From Leucogyrophana mollusca (Eukaryota > Basidiomycota > Agaricomycetes > Boletales): DNA of 43,415 nucleotides. This document shows, piece by piece, positions 14,430 through 24,335 of this stretch. Both the position numbers and the translations under genes were made by a program. Under the pieces are notes generated by a model. That model worked only from the letters and a program-made list of their open reading frames with translations. It ran no database searches and was not told the DNA's origin. The stretch covers positions 1 through 43,415 of the forward strand of contig MU266559.1 of assembly GCA_021014945.1 (NCBI GenBank). Direction: 5' to 3'. Every line of letters starts with the position of its first letter. Position 1 is the first letter of the stretch.

Positions 14430-15076
14430 TGTAAGTGATGGTCAGAAGCAGAGCGGGCGAATGGACTCTGACTCAGGTCACGTACGCGCGCTTTTGAACC
14501 CCCATCAAGTGTGATGCAGTCTAGCCACGGGGACGATAGGCCATTTCTTTAACGTCACCGCGTTGTCGGTTTTCATGTGGATCCGGAAGAATCTCGGATA
14601 ATTACTCTTTGAAGTTTGAGCTCGAAAGAGAAGTACCCCATGCTCAATCATAGCATAAGGATTGTGCGCGAGACCACCGCGGTATGGCGGCGGCGATAAC
14701 AACATGAGCCCTGCACCGGTACAATTCCGCCTGAGGTTCCAAAGCCCGTCACCAGTCTATGAACGTGGATTCGTGCCTTCGTGTTAGATGGATGTTGATC
14801 GCCCATGGTTTCATCTGTGCTCAACAGGAATTGGCGCTCGTTGATCCACAGACCTGACCTCAGTAGCGAAGGAGCTTGGGAAAAGCAGAGGATATGGCCA
14901 CTATATGCTCCAAGACTGAAGACGCGACTGCCACGTGAGTTAAAATTCACACCATAACGGGACGTCTATAAAGTCTCCTCTAAATGAGTCACAACCTGGT
15001 CACATCAACAATTTTCTTTTCCATCTCACAAGCCATCTTGTGCAAGCATCGTGGTCCTTGAGCTCTGAGCTCGTAC
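14430..15076. other. Divergent promoter region between MFS gene and CPA1
   Basis: About 650 bp without a supportable gene. It contains two AP-1/Gcn4-type heptamers (TGACTCA 14469-14475 and TGAGTCA 14985-14991) and a TATAAA at 14967-14972 that suits CPA1. Short open frames on the minus strand have no resemblance to known proteins. Confidence 0.6.
14985..14991 (+). promoter_or_regulatory. Gcn4/Cpc1-type site TGAGTCA upstream of CPA1
   Basis: A perfect TGASTCA heptamer lies 86 bp upstream of the uORF start and about 224 bp upstream of the CPA1 ATG. Gcn4/Cpc1 activates amino-acid biosynthetic genes in fungi, and arginine-specific carbamoyl-phosphate synthase is a classic target. The motif is seen; occupancy is inferred. 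Confidence 0.55.
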
Positions 15077-15197
15077 ATGATTTTCACTCAGAACACACGC
15101 GACGAGTGAGTTTTTAGAACATTGGTCTTCGTGACCCGCTGTTAACGGTTAATCCAGTTATCTCAGTGACCTCGTATTCTCTCTCCTCAAATTTTGA
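15077..15197 (+). CDS. Spliced uORF encoding an arginine attenuator peptide
   Basis: A 22-codon upstream ORF in the CPA1 leader, made of 15077-15105 and 15158-15197 with a 52-nt GT-AG intron (15106-15157). The spliced peptide begins MIFTQNTRD, continues DYLSDLVF and ends SLLKF, with TGA at 15195-15197. The DYLSD core is the hallmark of the fungal arginine attenuator peptide. That peptide stalls ribosomes at its own stop codon when arginine is high and so lowers translation of the downstream gene. The stop is 17 nt before the CPA1 ATG (15215). Without splicing the reading frame hits TGA at 15107-15109, inside the donor, giving only 10 residues and no core. The residues after the core differ from the ascomycete pattern (LVF where those have HLW). 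Peptide identity is strong; regulation is inferred. Confidence 0.85.
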
Positions 15198-15214
15198 GCT
15201 CAAAAATCACAATC

Positions 15215-16691
15215 ATGTTCACTCGCAATATTATCCGTCTACCTTCCTTCACCCGAAGCCTCGCTACTCATGCTGGCCCTACGACTGCACTGCCCGCCGT
15301 CCTGCATCTGAAGACGGGACAGTCTTTTGTCGGCCGATCATTTGGTGCTCCTAAGAGTGTCTTCGGTGAAACCGTTTTTTCTACATCCATCACATCATGT
15401 ATGTTATCCTACAAACAATTTCTGCCTTCATTCCTGACGCGCGGATCACTCTAGATACCGAATCGATGACCGACCCTTCCTACCGTGGTCAGATTCTGGT
15501 CTTCACCACTCCTCTCATCGGCAACTATGGTGTTCCTCTCAATCAAACCCCGATTGATTCACAGGACGTCGGAGTTGCTCTAGAGTCCTCGGGAATTCAG
15601 TGCACTGCAGTCGTGGTGGCTGATGTCGCGGAGAAATTTTCGCACCACACTGCAGTCGAATCCCTCGCTTCTTGGTGTCGCCGCTCAAACATCCCTGCCA
15701 TCACTGGTGTCGATACTCGAGCAATCACACGGTTGCTTCGCGATCAGGGCACCACCCTTGGACGCCTTGCCGTTGGTGCAGATGCTTCTGCTCCGGCTCC
15801 CGAGACCCATCAGTACTGGGACCCCACGGGGGAGAACCTCGTAGACCAGGTGTCCACTAAAGTCCCATACGAGCTTAACCCTACCGGTGACGTCAAGATC
15901 GCGGTTCTTGACTTTGGCGCCAAAGCCAACATACTGCGGTCGCTTGTCCGCCGAAACGCCGCTGTTACCGTCTTACCGTGGAACCACGACTTCAACGCCA
16001 TTCGTGACAAATTTGATGGGCTGTTTTTGTCCAATGGACCTGGTGACCCAGGTCATTGTATGGATGCAGTTGCCAAGCTTCGCAAGACGCTGCAGGAATG
16101 GAGCAAACCCGTTTTCGGCATTTGCATGGGTCACCAGATCATTGGCATGGCCGCTGGGTTGGACGCATACCGCATGACATTTGGAAACCGTGGCCACAAC
16201 CAACCTGTGCTAGCATTGGCGTCTGCTGGCTCCATCAAAGCCGGCCGTGTCTATGTGACGAGGTATGTGGTGCTTTGCGTGGAGGTTATTCAATTGTGTC
16301 AACTTTTTGTTGCCAGTCAAAACCATCAATATGCTTTGACGCTCAGCGATCCCTTCCCTGAAGGCTGGGAACCTTTCTTCATCAATTGCAATGACTCATC
16401 AGTGGAAGGCATCAAATCTACTACGGAGTCGGGCAAGAAGGTGTGGGGCGTTCAGTTCCACCCAGAAAGTGCTGGTGGTCCCCTTGATACTATCGAGGTA
16501 CATCTCCTCCTCGATTCGCTTTATGAATGTATCTCATCATTGCATAGATGTTCACCGACTTCGTCGCGGAGTGCCGGGCCCACAAGCTCCAGCTACCTAT
16601 CAAAACAACTGGTACAATGAAAACCGGGAGGGTCGAGCCTCACCCAGTATTGCGCACCCCTGCTCCTCAGCGAGTTGCGGTCGCAGCGTGA
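15215..16691 (+). CDS. CPA1: Carbamoyl-phosphate synthase, arginine-specific, small (glutaminase) subunit
   Basis: The small subunit hydrolyses glutamine and passes ammonia to the large subunit to make carbamoyl phosphate for arginine synthesis. Exons 15215-15398, 15455-16262, 16317-16497 and 16548-16691 keep frame and give 438 aa. The N-terminus (MFTRNIIRLPSFTRSLATHA) is Arg/Ser-rich and looks like a mitochondrial presequence. The small-chain domain follows (TDPSYRGQILVFTTPLIGNYG, then TRAITRLLRDQGT). The class I glutamine amidotransferase domain has its nucleophile in FGICMGHQ, FLSNGPGDP earlier, and QFHPES carrying the His/Glu pair. The MFTDFVAECRAHK block near the end is typical of the family. 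The leader carries the attenuator uORF and a Gcn4-like site lies upstream, so both transcriptional and translational control are expected. No defect is seen. Confidence 0.96.
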
Positions 16692-16950
16692 TTTAATTTG
16701 CTTGGGAGGAAGCTTTTTTCGCATACTATTGTGTACTTGTATCGTAAATTTGTAGACTGTAGGCTCGATGAATGGGACTGTTATTACTCCGATATCTCGT
16801 GTTCGATTTTCTGTTTCCTTCAGTTCTTGAACGGCTTCCTAATCTGGCGCATGAGGCGCCCATTCGGGCTAGTGGCCACTTTCTCCTGGACGTTGAGCGT
16901 TGCCAGTTGCTTCCTTCACACCGCCGAGGTTCAGTCCAGTATCGCTCAGC

Positions 16951-18593
16951 ATGAACTTTCTTGATACATACGGAATAACTGGTACGGGCACCAGCACACC
17001 GCCTACGACCGATCAGCCAGAGACAAGTCTCAACGAAGAAGTGTCACAAGTCATCGGACAGTTGGGCAGGTTCTGGGGAGGTTTCAGGAAACAAGTAAGT
17101 GCATAGTAGGTGCAACTTTCGGATAACTGATGATCAATGCGCGATAGAGCGAAACCGCTATTGCTAATGCACGGAAGGACCTCACGGAAGTTGTGAGCCA
17201 GGCTCAGAGGGAATTGGGCAAGCTTACTGCGGAAACTCCCAGGACTTCGCTGGCAGACCCGTCTGCTTCAACTGAAGAACACGAGGAAGGCGAAGCAGAT
17301 CCCTCAGTGGAATCAAGTGCTACTGAATCGCCGAGCGAGGTTGCATCTGACACCGAGCCCACCCCTTCGTCTTCTCAGACCTTCTTCGCACGGCTTCAAT
17401 CCTCTCTCCCACCCAACATCGTCTCAACCGTGCAAAACAACCTCCCAGAAAGTCTGCGAAATGCTCAGAATATTGATCTCAATCAGCTACGTACCACTCT
17501 CACCTCGGAATTCCAGCGCGTGCAGGGCGTGACGCGTGCCCAGGCTGAGGAGTATGTGCATAAGAGCGAGAGCTTGCTGAGAGAAGCGATGAAAGAGGCC
17601 GGAGAAGTACTCCGAGATGCAGTCAAAGTCATACCACCCGAAGAGGCTGGGCCTTCAGCTTCTGCCGTTGTCTGGGATGGTTCCGACCTATGGGTCCTGC
17701 CCACTCCGGCTGGTGAATCCGAAGGAAGCAATAGCTTCAGCTCCAAGGGCAAAGGCAGGGATGCTGATTCAGGCTCGTCTTCGAGGCGTCAATCCGAGGA
17801 CGCTCGACGCGCGGTTGCAACCCGTGCAGAATCACTGTTGAAACAATTGAAAAGCAATCCTGAAGTTATTAAGCTCAATCCGGAAGACGATACTACCGCG
17901 AAGGAGTCTTATCTCAGCTGGCTTCGGGATGTCGAGCGTAGAGAGGAGGGTCCTGGCAGCAAAGCTTGGTCGGATCTGGCCGATGACGCTCTGTCCGAGC
18001 CTCTTGATGGCCCAGCACTACAAGACACCATGAAGACCCTAGGTTGGTGGATAACCCTCTTAAATTTGCTAGTTGTCTACAACTCTTCTTTGCTTCAGTG
18101 CCCGCGCAAATGTCCAACGAGGTGTTCTGGAGTCGGTACTTCTTCCGGGTTCACCAGATAGAAGAGCAAGAAGTAAAGCGAAAGGCTCTTCTTCAAGGTA
18201 GTTCTTTCGCCCGATTCTTATGAATATTGCTGAAGGTTTCACGCAGGTGCTGCAGAGACTGAAGAGGATTTCAGCTGGGAGGACGACGATGACGACGCGA
18301 CATCTGCTTCTGCCGCGAAAGGCGTACAACGATCGTCTACTGTTACATCTGCGGTACGATCATCAACTTCTTCGCAGCGCACGCTGGGCGTTCCGAAGGC
18401 CGCTGATGACGACTCTGGAGCCCAATCACTGCCATCGTCACTCGCACCTACCCCGGTTACTATGAGCCCGAGAGAAAGCAGCGAAGATAGCTACGATGTT
18501 GTTTCTGGAAATGTCAGTAACGCGGGAGAAGTTTCTAGCGAGGCTCATAAGAGCCAAGACGACGATGACGACGCCGATAGTGACTGGGAATGA
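16951..18593 (+). CDS. BSD-domain protein (Dos2-like)
   Basis: Exons 16951-17094, 17148-18042, 18099-18197 and 18247-18593 keep frame and give 494 aa. The N-terminal part contains an amphipathic stretch (EVSQVIGQLGRFWGGFRKQSE then IANARKDLTEVV), followed by Ser/Glu-rich linker. A BSD domain spans roughly residues 300-378 with SYLSWLRDVE and, across an intron, NEVFWSRYFFRVHQIEEQE, where the Phe-Trp pair is the domain hallmark. The C-terminus is Ser/Asp-rich with two polyaspartate runs and ends SDWE, resembling fungal Dos2-like BSD proteins. Members are linked to ubiquitin-dependent degradation and endosomal or chromatin roles, but function is not settled. It follows CPA1 by 259 bp on the same strand, with no sign of co-transcription. 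Confidence 0.88.
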
Positions 18594-18941
18594 GTTATGT
18601 ACCCTTACGCCCGTTGTATTATAGTTTGGACCGTAGTGGTATAATCCCTCCATGTTTGGACCACTTTATTCAGACCAGCTCTCAGAGCAAGCTCCCAAGC
18701 ATCCTTGGTCGTGCACAAGAAGGTGTGGTTGTTATGACGGCACATACATGCGACTATAGGCGACTATTAGTATACGTTGGATGGCTAAAGAGGTGCCACA
18801 GTATTCTTTATTGATACCTGTTTGTCTTTTTCTTAAACTGGATACTGCAACTTGAGTTGAAGCCGAAATTCACGAACGAAAACGGTGCCCTATAATTCTC
18901 GACCTTACTCCTGCTGTCTTGGATAGTCCATCTTATGAGGG
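18594..18941. other. Intergenic region before the second phosphoesterase
   Basis: 348 bp between the BSD gene stop and ATG18942. It contains the 3' UTR and a promoter. I recognise no specific element. Confidence 0.5.
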
Positions 18942-21077
18942 ATGAGCTCGCTCCATGAGAGACGCTCCAGGAAGTCACGTCTTCTCTCCAGAGATGTCAT
19001 CATCATGGGTCTCCGTTTCTTCTGGACGATCGTGGTTATATGGTGTGAGTTTGGTGTCTTCTTCTACAGTCTATCAGATTGCAGGTGGCCAGATAAAGCC
19101 TTGAAACTGGTGCGTTTATCTTTGTACATGGCGACGGCCATATCTTATAAAGCATTCAACCAGCCTGGCTCTAAAGACAAGCCAATGCGTGTACTGCTAA
19201 TATCGGACCCGCAAGTGAGGAATCCCTTCTCGAGCAGCATGAACTCGTGGTTCGGATACAGCTCCACCGGGACCTACCTACGAAAGAGCTGGAGCGTCGT
19301 TACCCGCCTTCATCCGCAAGCAGTGATCTTTCTCGGAGACATGCTTGCGTCAGGGCGCTATGTCACAAACAAAGAAGAGTACGTGGATCTTCCGCTCAGC
19401 ACGACCCCTTGTCTAACACACATACCTCTCATAGGTACGATCTTTATTACGACGAGTTCAAAGCCACGTTTCCCTTAGATGCATCAGTCCCAACATACTT
19501 TATTCCAGGAAATAATGACGTCGGGTGTGTTTTGTTGGTTCTTAAAATAGCCACTTTCACATCACTGACCCGACATGTTATCTAGCCTTGGGGAATCACC
19601 ATCGTTTTCTAAAAACGCCCGACAATTCTATTCAGATCACTTTGGTCCATTGAACCAAGCGGTGTCTTTAGCCGGTCACAGACTGGTCCTTCTTGATGCC
19701 CCCAAATTGGTCGAAGAGGACTATCGGAGACATGGTTTAGGAATGCCGTACGATCTATGGACTCCAATTACAGGAGGTCCTATCGAGTTTTTAAACTCTA
19801 TCCATGCCGGTCAGCATACTTTGGGACGCGTTAGTTGTTGTCGGTTGCTAACGGTGCATTAGCAGAAGACCGGAAGCACGAGCCCGTGATCCTATTCAGT
19901 CACATACCACTTTCGAGGCCTTCAAGCAGATCATGTGGGCCGCTTCGTGAGAAGGGGTCGATACGAGCTGGTGCAGGTTCCGGCTACCAAAACATGCTTG
20001 GCAAGGAAACAACGGAGTTTCTCCTGAACTCTGTCCGTCCTGCCGCTGTGTTCAGGTGAGTAGCTGTGTCTGCTACTACACCGTGTCAGCCTTCCTGATT
20101 CACTGTCCAGTGGCGATAACAGGGACTACTGTGACTGCGTTCACCCTGTCCGTTACACAGAGCATGACGCGACAACCGAGAACACTATTCGTGAAGTGAC
20201 CGTCAAGTCGTTCTCGCCTGCACGTCATATCCGCAGACCCGGATTTCAACTGTTGTCATTGATCCCTCCACAGTCGGCCTCGGCCTCATCCCCAACATTC
20301 GCAGACGCGCACTGCCTCCTGCCAGACAACTTCCGTATATTTAGCTCAATATATCTGCCATGCATCACTCTTACGTTTATCATATTGCTTTATCTCAACG
20401 TTTCACCTTCTCGCCATAAGCGTCGTTTCTCCAGCCTATCTCCAATCTTGCTATCCCCCAACTCCAGTCGACCGCCGTCGCCTTCCCGTGGTCCAGAGTC
20501 TGCCATCTGGTCGACATGGTCACCTCGCAAGCTGAGAGTTCCCGTGAGCCCGACCACACCGCTGCCTCCATCCCTTCGCGTTCCCAATACAAAAGCCGCG
20601 CCGGCTCTGCGGGCATCCTCGAGTCCAGCCACACCTCAAGACTCGCCCCTCCTCAGTCCCATCACCCTGTTCACTCCGGAAGATGATGGTGATGACCATA
20701 TGAATCCCGCGCAGTACATCTCATCCTACGAGAGCCAATCCCGCCCCGCTTCTCGTGACGGAGAGTTCGATAAACGTCGTGTTACTCCGAATGCCCCGTT
20801 TTTCCTCCCTCCGCCGAATTCTTCGACTCGACGAAATTTTTCGCGATCGTGGTCGTTTGTCTTCTGGGGTCGCAGACGGCGGATGACGATTAGCATCCCT
20901 TCCTTCTTGGCTCCCGGTTCGTGGGGAGTAATAAAACGTCAGCTTACCTCTAGGGACACGAATCCCAGGTCATCGAGGCGACGTCATAGCCTTGTCTGGA
21001 GGCTAGCCAGTGACAGCGTCAGCATCGCATTACCGGCGGTTTTGGCGTGGAGTGTAGTTGGTTGGCTATTCTTTTGA
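18942..21077 (+). CDS. Ted1/Cdc1-type metallophosphoesterase paralog B with altered active-site motifs
   Basis: Six exons keep frame: 18942-19109, 19164-19378, 19435-19524, 19586-19809, 19863-20055 and 20111-21077, giving 618 aa. The fold and order match paralog A: N-terminal membrane span, DPQ (D71), GD (114-115), GN at 153-154, SHIPL (245-249), a membrane span after the catalytic domain (IYLPCITLTFIILLYLNV) and a C-terminal one (LPAVLAWSVVGWLFF). Three motif changes stand out. GDMMD of paralog A is GDMLA here, GNHD is GNND (153-156), and GDDHD is GDNRD (298-302). Two histidines expected for catalysis or metal binding are thus replaced. It may be a subfamily with a different mechanism or an inactive partner. 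Intron 1 (54 nt) is in frame and stop-free, so its retention would also give protein. One extra intron relative to paralog A splits the region before SHIPL. Confidence 0.9.
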
Positions 21078-21647
21078 TCATGGACTACGACTTGTCAAGT
21101 ATACCATAATGCATCGCGTTTCGGACATGGACAAGTACATAGAATGCCCCTTGCATGCGAGTACGTACATAATATCGATAGTGGAGGAAGGCGTAGAGGA
21201 CATTCTGGTCATTACTTTGCTTGTCTGCTGCTCAACACATCGTTAACTCTGTTAAACAACCAATAAGTCCGGATCCGCGGGTGAAGTGAGTAACTGATGT
21301 TTGAGAAGAGGAGACTGTATTTGTTACACTAGTCGTTCATCAAGTGAATCTTCGCTCGTTGTCACGCCCTCTTACCTTGATACCTACTTCTTCACAGCTG
21401 AGTCAAAATATCCTTACTCGCCAACGAGGGACAAGGGTTTAATGATATCTGTGTTGCCGATGAGCTGGAATACTAAACCAATGGTAGTGATAACGGGCAT
21501 CACTGGAATCAGACGGGTTTGAAGCTACTTCCATAGAATTAGAGCTTGATTGGCACTGCACTGGCACACACAGAAGAAAAGGAGGGATCAGTGCTGGATT
21601 CTTCAGGATCGAACAAGACATGGAGATTGATGGTGCTTACTTGGATG
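21078..21647. other. Convergent 3' intergenic region
   Basis: 570 bp between the phosphoesterase stop (+) and the FIT gene stop (-). Only short, unconvincing open frames are present. It probably holds the two 3' UTRs. Confidence 0.5.
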
Positions 21648-22514
21648 CTACTGTCCTTGGCTGTTTGCCCACTCTACTCCATGCAGTGGAATTTGGGTCA
21701 AAGCAAAGCCAGCAACTCCTAATACTACAAAGGCCGGGTGTTAGCTAGCGTGGTAAGAACAAATGGCTAACGTACAATATCCAGTGAATTTCTCGAAAGG
21801 AGAATGGAAGTAGAGACTTGTTGTGTAGCTAGCAAGCAGCCAAATACCAATTAGGGTGGCATTGAAGGCGACAGCCCAATTATGTAACCGGGGCCATGGC
21901 GCTGTGCGCAGGGAGTGTCTGAGTTGGTCGGCGAGGAACAAGATGGACATGGTGAGAAGGAAGACGTGTCCCGATACGTCATGACCCCTCCGCAGTCTGG
22001 GTACTGCATGCCATGGATCGTCGGGAAGTAGTAGTGCCGTAGAGAAGAAGTTGGGATGTGACGAAGGTGAAACGGTTGACTTGGTGAAGCAGTACTCCAC
22101 TGGAACAGCTATTATGGCGCCAGTGGGTAGAGAAATCATGCATTCGCCTCCCGAGGCCGCGATGAGGCGTTCGAGGATAGCTGGGCCGAAAAACCAACTA
22201 GTGAACACGAGCCAGACAGCTGTCTCCACGGCCCACTTGAGCACTCGTCCTGCGGTTCTCTGTTGGCGAGGACTAGTTGCCCATGACAGGAGGAATGCAA
22301 TGGAAGTCCAGCCCCAAGCACGCTTGATAAACCATACGTTGAGAACGTTGGCCTTGTTCGCAAAGTAATGCGTCTTGTGGAGTGGATGCGGAAGGTGGGT
22401 GAGAAGGGGATTTGAAGTGTCAAGGTATGAATCATTTATCACTGAGTATATCGTCCCAAAGAGCAATATAGATGTCACCGCGATAAACGCGCCATGTCGA
22501 AGGTCGAAAGTCAT
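21648..22514 (-). CDS. FIT2/Scs3-type fat-storage-inducing transmembrane protein
   Basis: ER membrane protein of the FIT family. Members are acyl-CoA diphosphatases needed for lipid-droplet emergence and ER phospholipid balance, with yeast relatives Scs3 and Yft2. Two exons, 22514-21776 and 21724-21648, give 271 aa. The family signatures are GHDVSGHVFLLTMS with catalytic His183, and YFHSPFEKFTGYLLG with the second catalytic His237. Upstream are KWAVETAVWLVFTSWFFGPAILERL and the Gly-Gly-Glu-Cys block. Several hydrophobic spans are present. The frame stays open upstream without an ATG, so ATG 22514 is the only good start. It is convergent with phosphoesterase paralog B, and both products would sit in the ER. 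Confidence 0.93.
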
Positions 22515-22708
22515 TCTAAGAGTTAACAAACAAGCACGAGGTGACGTAGCACGGTAGCCAAGTCTGAGTCCGGAATATTCCGCGGTTATATATTCGCTGG
22601 GTGCCACTCGAGGCGAGGAGCTCTCTCAGGTGAACAATTGATAAATGGTAATATGTAGGGGTATCTGTTCCGTTATAAGGTACCGCCTGACTCTGGCAAG
22701 CTGAAATG

Positions 22709-23577
22709 TTAACGCCTTGCCCAACGGGACTCGTCATCAGTGGAGTTCAATGGTTGGTGCAAACCCCGTAATTCCGTCTCTCTCCCCTCTTCATTCATGT
22801 TTTTATCCAAGTCCGGAGTCTTCGACAGGAAAATTGAGAGTACACAGGCGACTCCTACCCAAGGAATGAGCGAGATAAAACTCCAACGGACAGCATTTCT
22901 AAACGTATCACGGATGACGCCCTGGACACCTGACGGTAAACCATCAAGAGTTTGTAGCGAATCGAGACCACCGTTTTCGTACAGCTGCGTGAGTGCCGCG
23001 AGGTCTGAGCCAGAGAGCATATTCGAGTGAATTTGTGAGAGGAAGTAGGAGTTGACCTTTGCGTCCATAACGGTGAAACACTGCGAGACTAACAGGACCA
23101 CCGAGGGTACGGAACTAAGACAGCAGACAATCGTGAGACCGGGAAGAAGATGGTGGTGAGCATGGGATAACTCAAAAAGAGTATGAGGGCATTGACGCTG
23201 GATACGTGGTCGGGTTCCCGAATCGCGCATGGGTGGGTGGCTACCTTTGTAAAGGAAGGGCATTGAACGGACTACCCGGTTTTCTGGGCCACTTACTGCA
23301 ACGTGCGATTGCGCGGTTGCAACCACTGAGTCCATTATCAGTTATCATCTAGCGGGGATTCAATGAAAATAAACGTACCGGTATAAGGTCTCCAGGAAGA
23401 CGGGTATAGCAAGAGCAAGCAAGAGCTTGTAGTTGAGCTTCTGCGACGGTTTCGATTCACGGGACCCTGTCGTGTTTTCCTGTGCACCTGAAGAGCCCCA
23501 GCGAATGAGTAGCATGACACTGATACGGACCTTGGTTCTTTACCTTTGCGAAAAATGGTCTTTAAATTGGGTGCCAT
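22709..23577 (-). pseudogene. Internally deleted MFS (DHA-type drug:H+ antiporter) gene
   Basis: The 5' part, starting at ATG 23577 and spliced over two introns, encodes a polar N-terminus and TM1 ending in PVFLETLYTVVATAQSHVA, which is the start of DHA-type MFS transporters. After the donor GCA|GTAAGT the remaining sequence (to TAA 22709) encodes only the last hydrophobic region and a C-terminal tail with VRWSFISLIPWVGVACVLSIF and SKTPDLDKN. A full transporter of this class has about 500-600 aa and 12-14 spans. Only about 870 bp of genomic DNA are present, so some ten spans are missing. The piece between (about 23060-23300) is degenerate. A transcribed short protein is possible, but transport function is not expected. 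Confidence 0.65.
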
Positions 23578-24335
23578 TGCGCAGAGAAGAAGACTTGGGT
23601 CCGACGAGAAGCATACATACATGGACCCATTTTATAGTCTGCACTTTCGGTGAAAGCAAGTGGAAACGGCTTGGAAGGCGGCCCATGGGTATCCCCCAAG
23701 TGGTAAATTGTCCAATCAACCTTCAGAAATCAAATTCGACCGAGGAAAGGAATACAAACTTTGCGAAGCCGCGAACTCCCATGATACCCGGTCCCGGTCA
23801 TTCGCGTGCTGTGAGTGTTTGTTTACCTCCTGTAAATTCAGTTCGTTCTTTCAAAGAGAGAAGAAGGTGACCTTAGTCTCGCCAGTTCGAAATAATCCAG
23901 CTAAACTGCAACCCGGAGATAATAGCGTTACCGGAGCCGCGGCATACTGTACCGTTCTTCACTCGAATGCGCAGCTGCGGGTGACGACAACGTTTGCGGC
24001 GTCTCATGCATGCCATAGTGCGGATACCATACCGCTGCCACCGAAGTAACCCTGGCCACATGATAGTGGGATGCATATTATACTTTCGTGACATCGAGTT
24101 GCTGCGCAGTCCTGCGAACTGCGATCGATTAGTCTACTATTTTAGTCGTTAACAGCGAGCCACGAAAGTCGAATGGGAAGCCATTGTTAGTGGCAGCTGA
24201 GACGGCTCTAAGTTATGACTCCCGATCGCAAGAACTCGCAACAAATATTGTACATCCAAGTGAGTCCGATGCAGGTAATGACAGTGAAATGCAATCAATG
24301 AATTAAAGCGCAGGCGGATGGTCTATATATGGTGC
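23578..24335. other. Intergenic region
   Basis: About 760 bp between the broken MFS gene and the cyclophilin stop. I see only short open frames without resemblance to known families. Confidence 0.5.
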
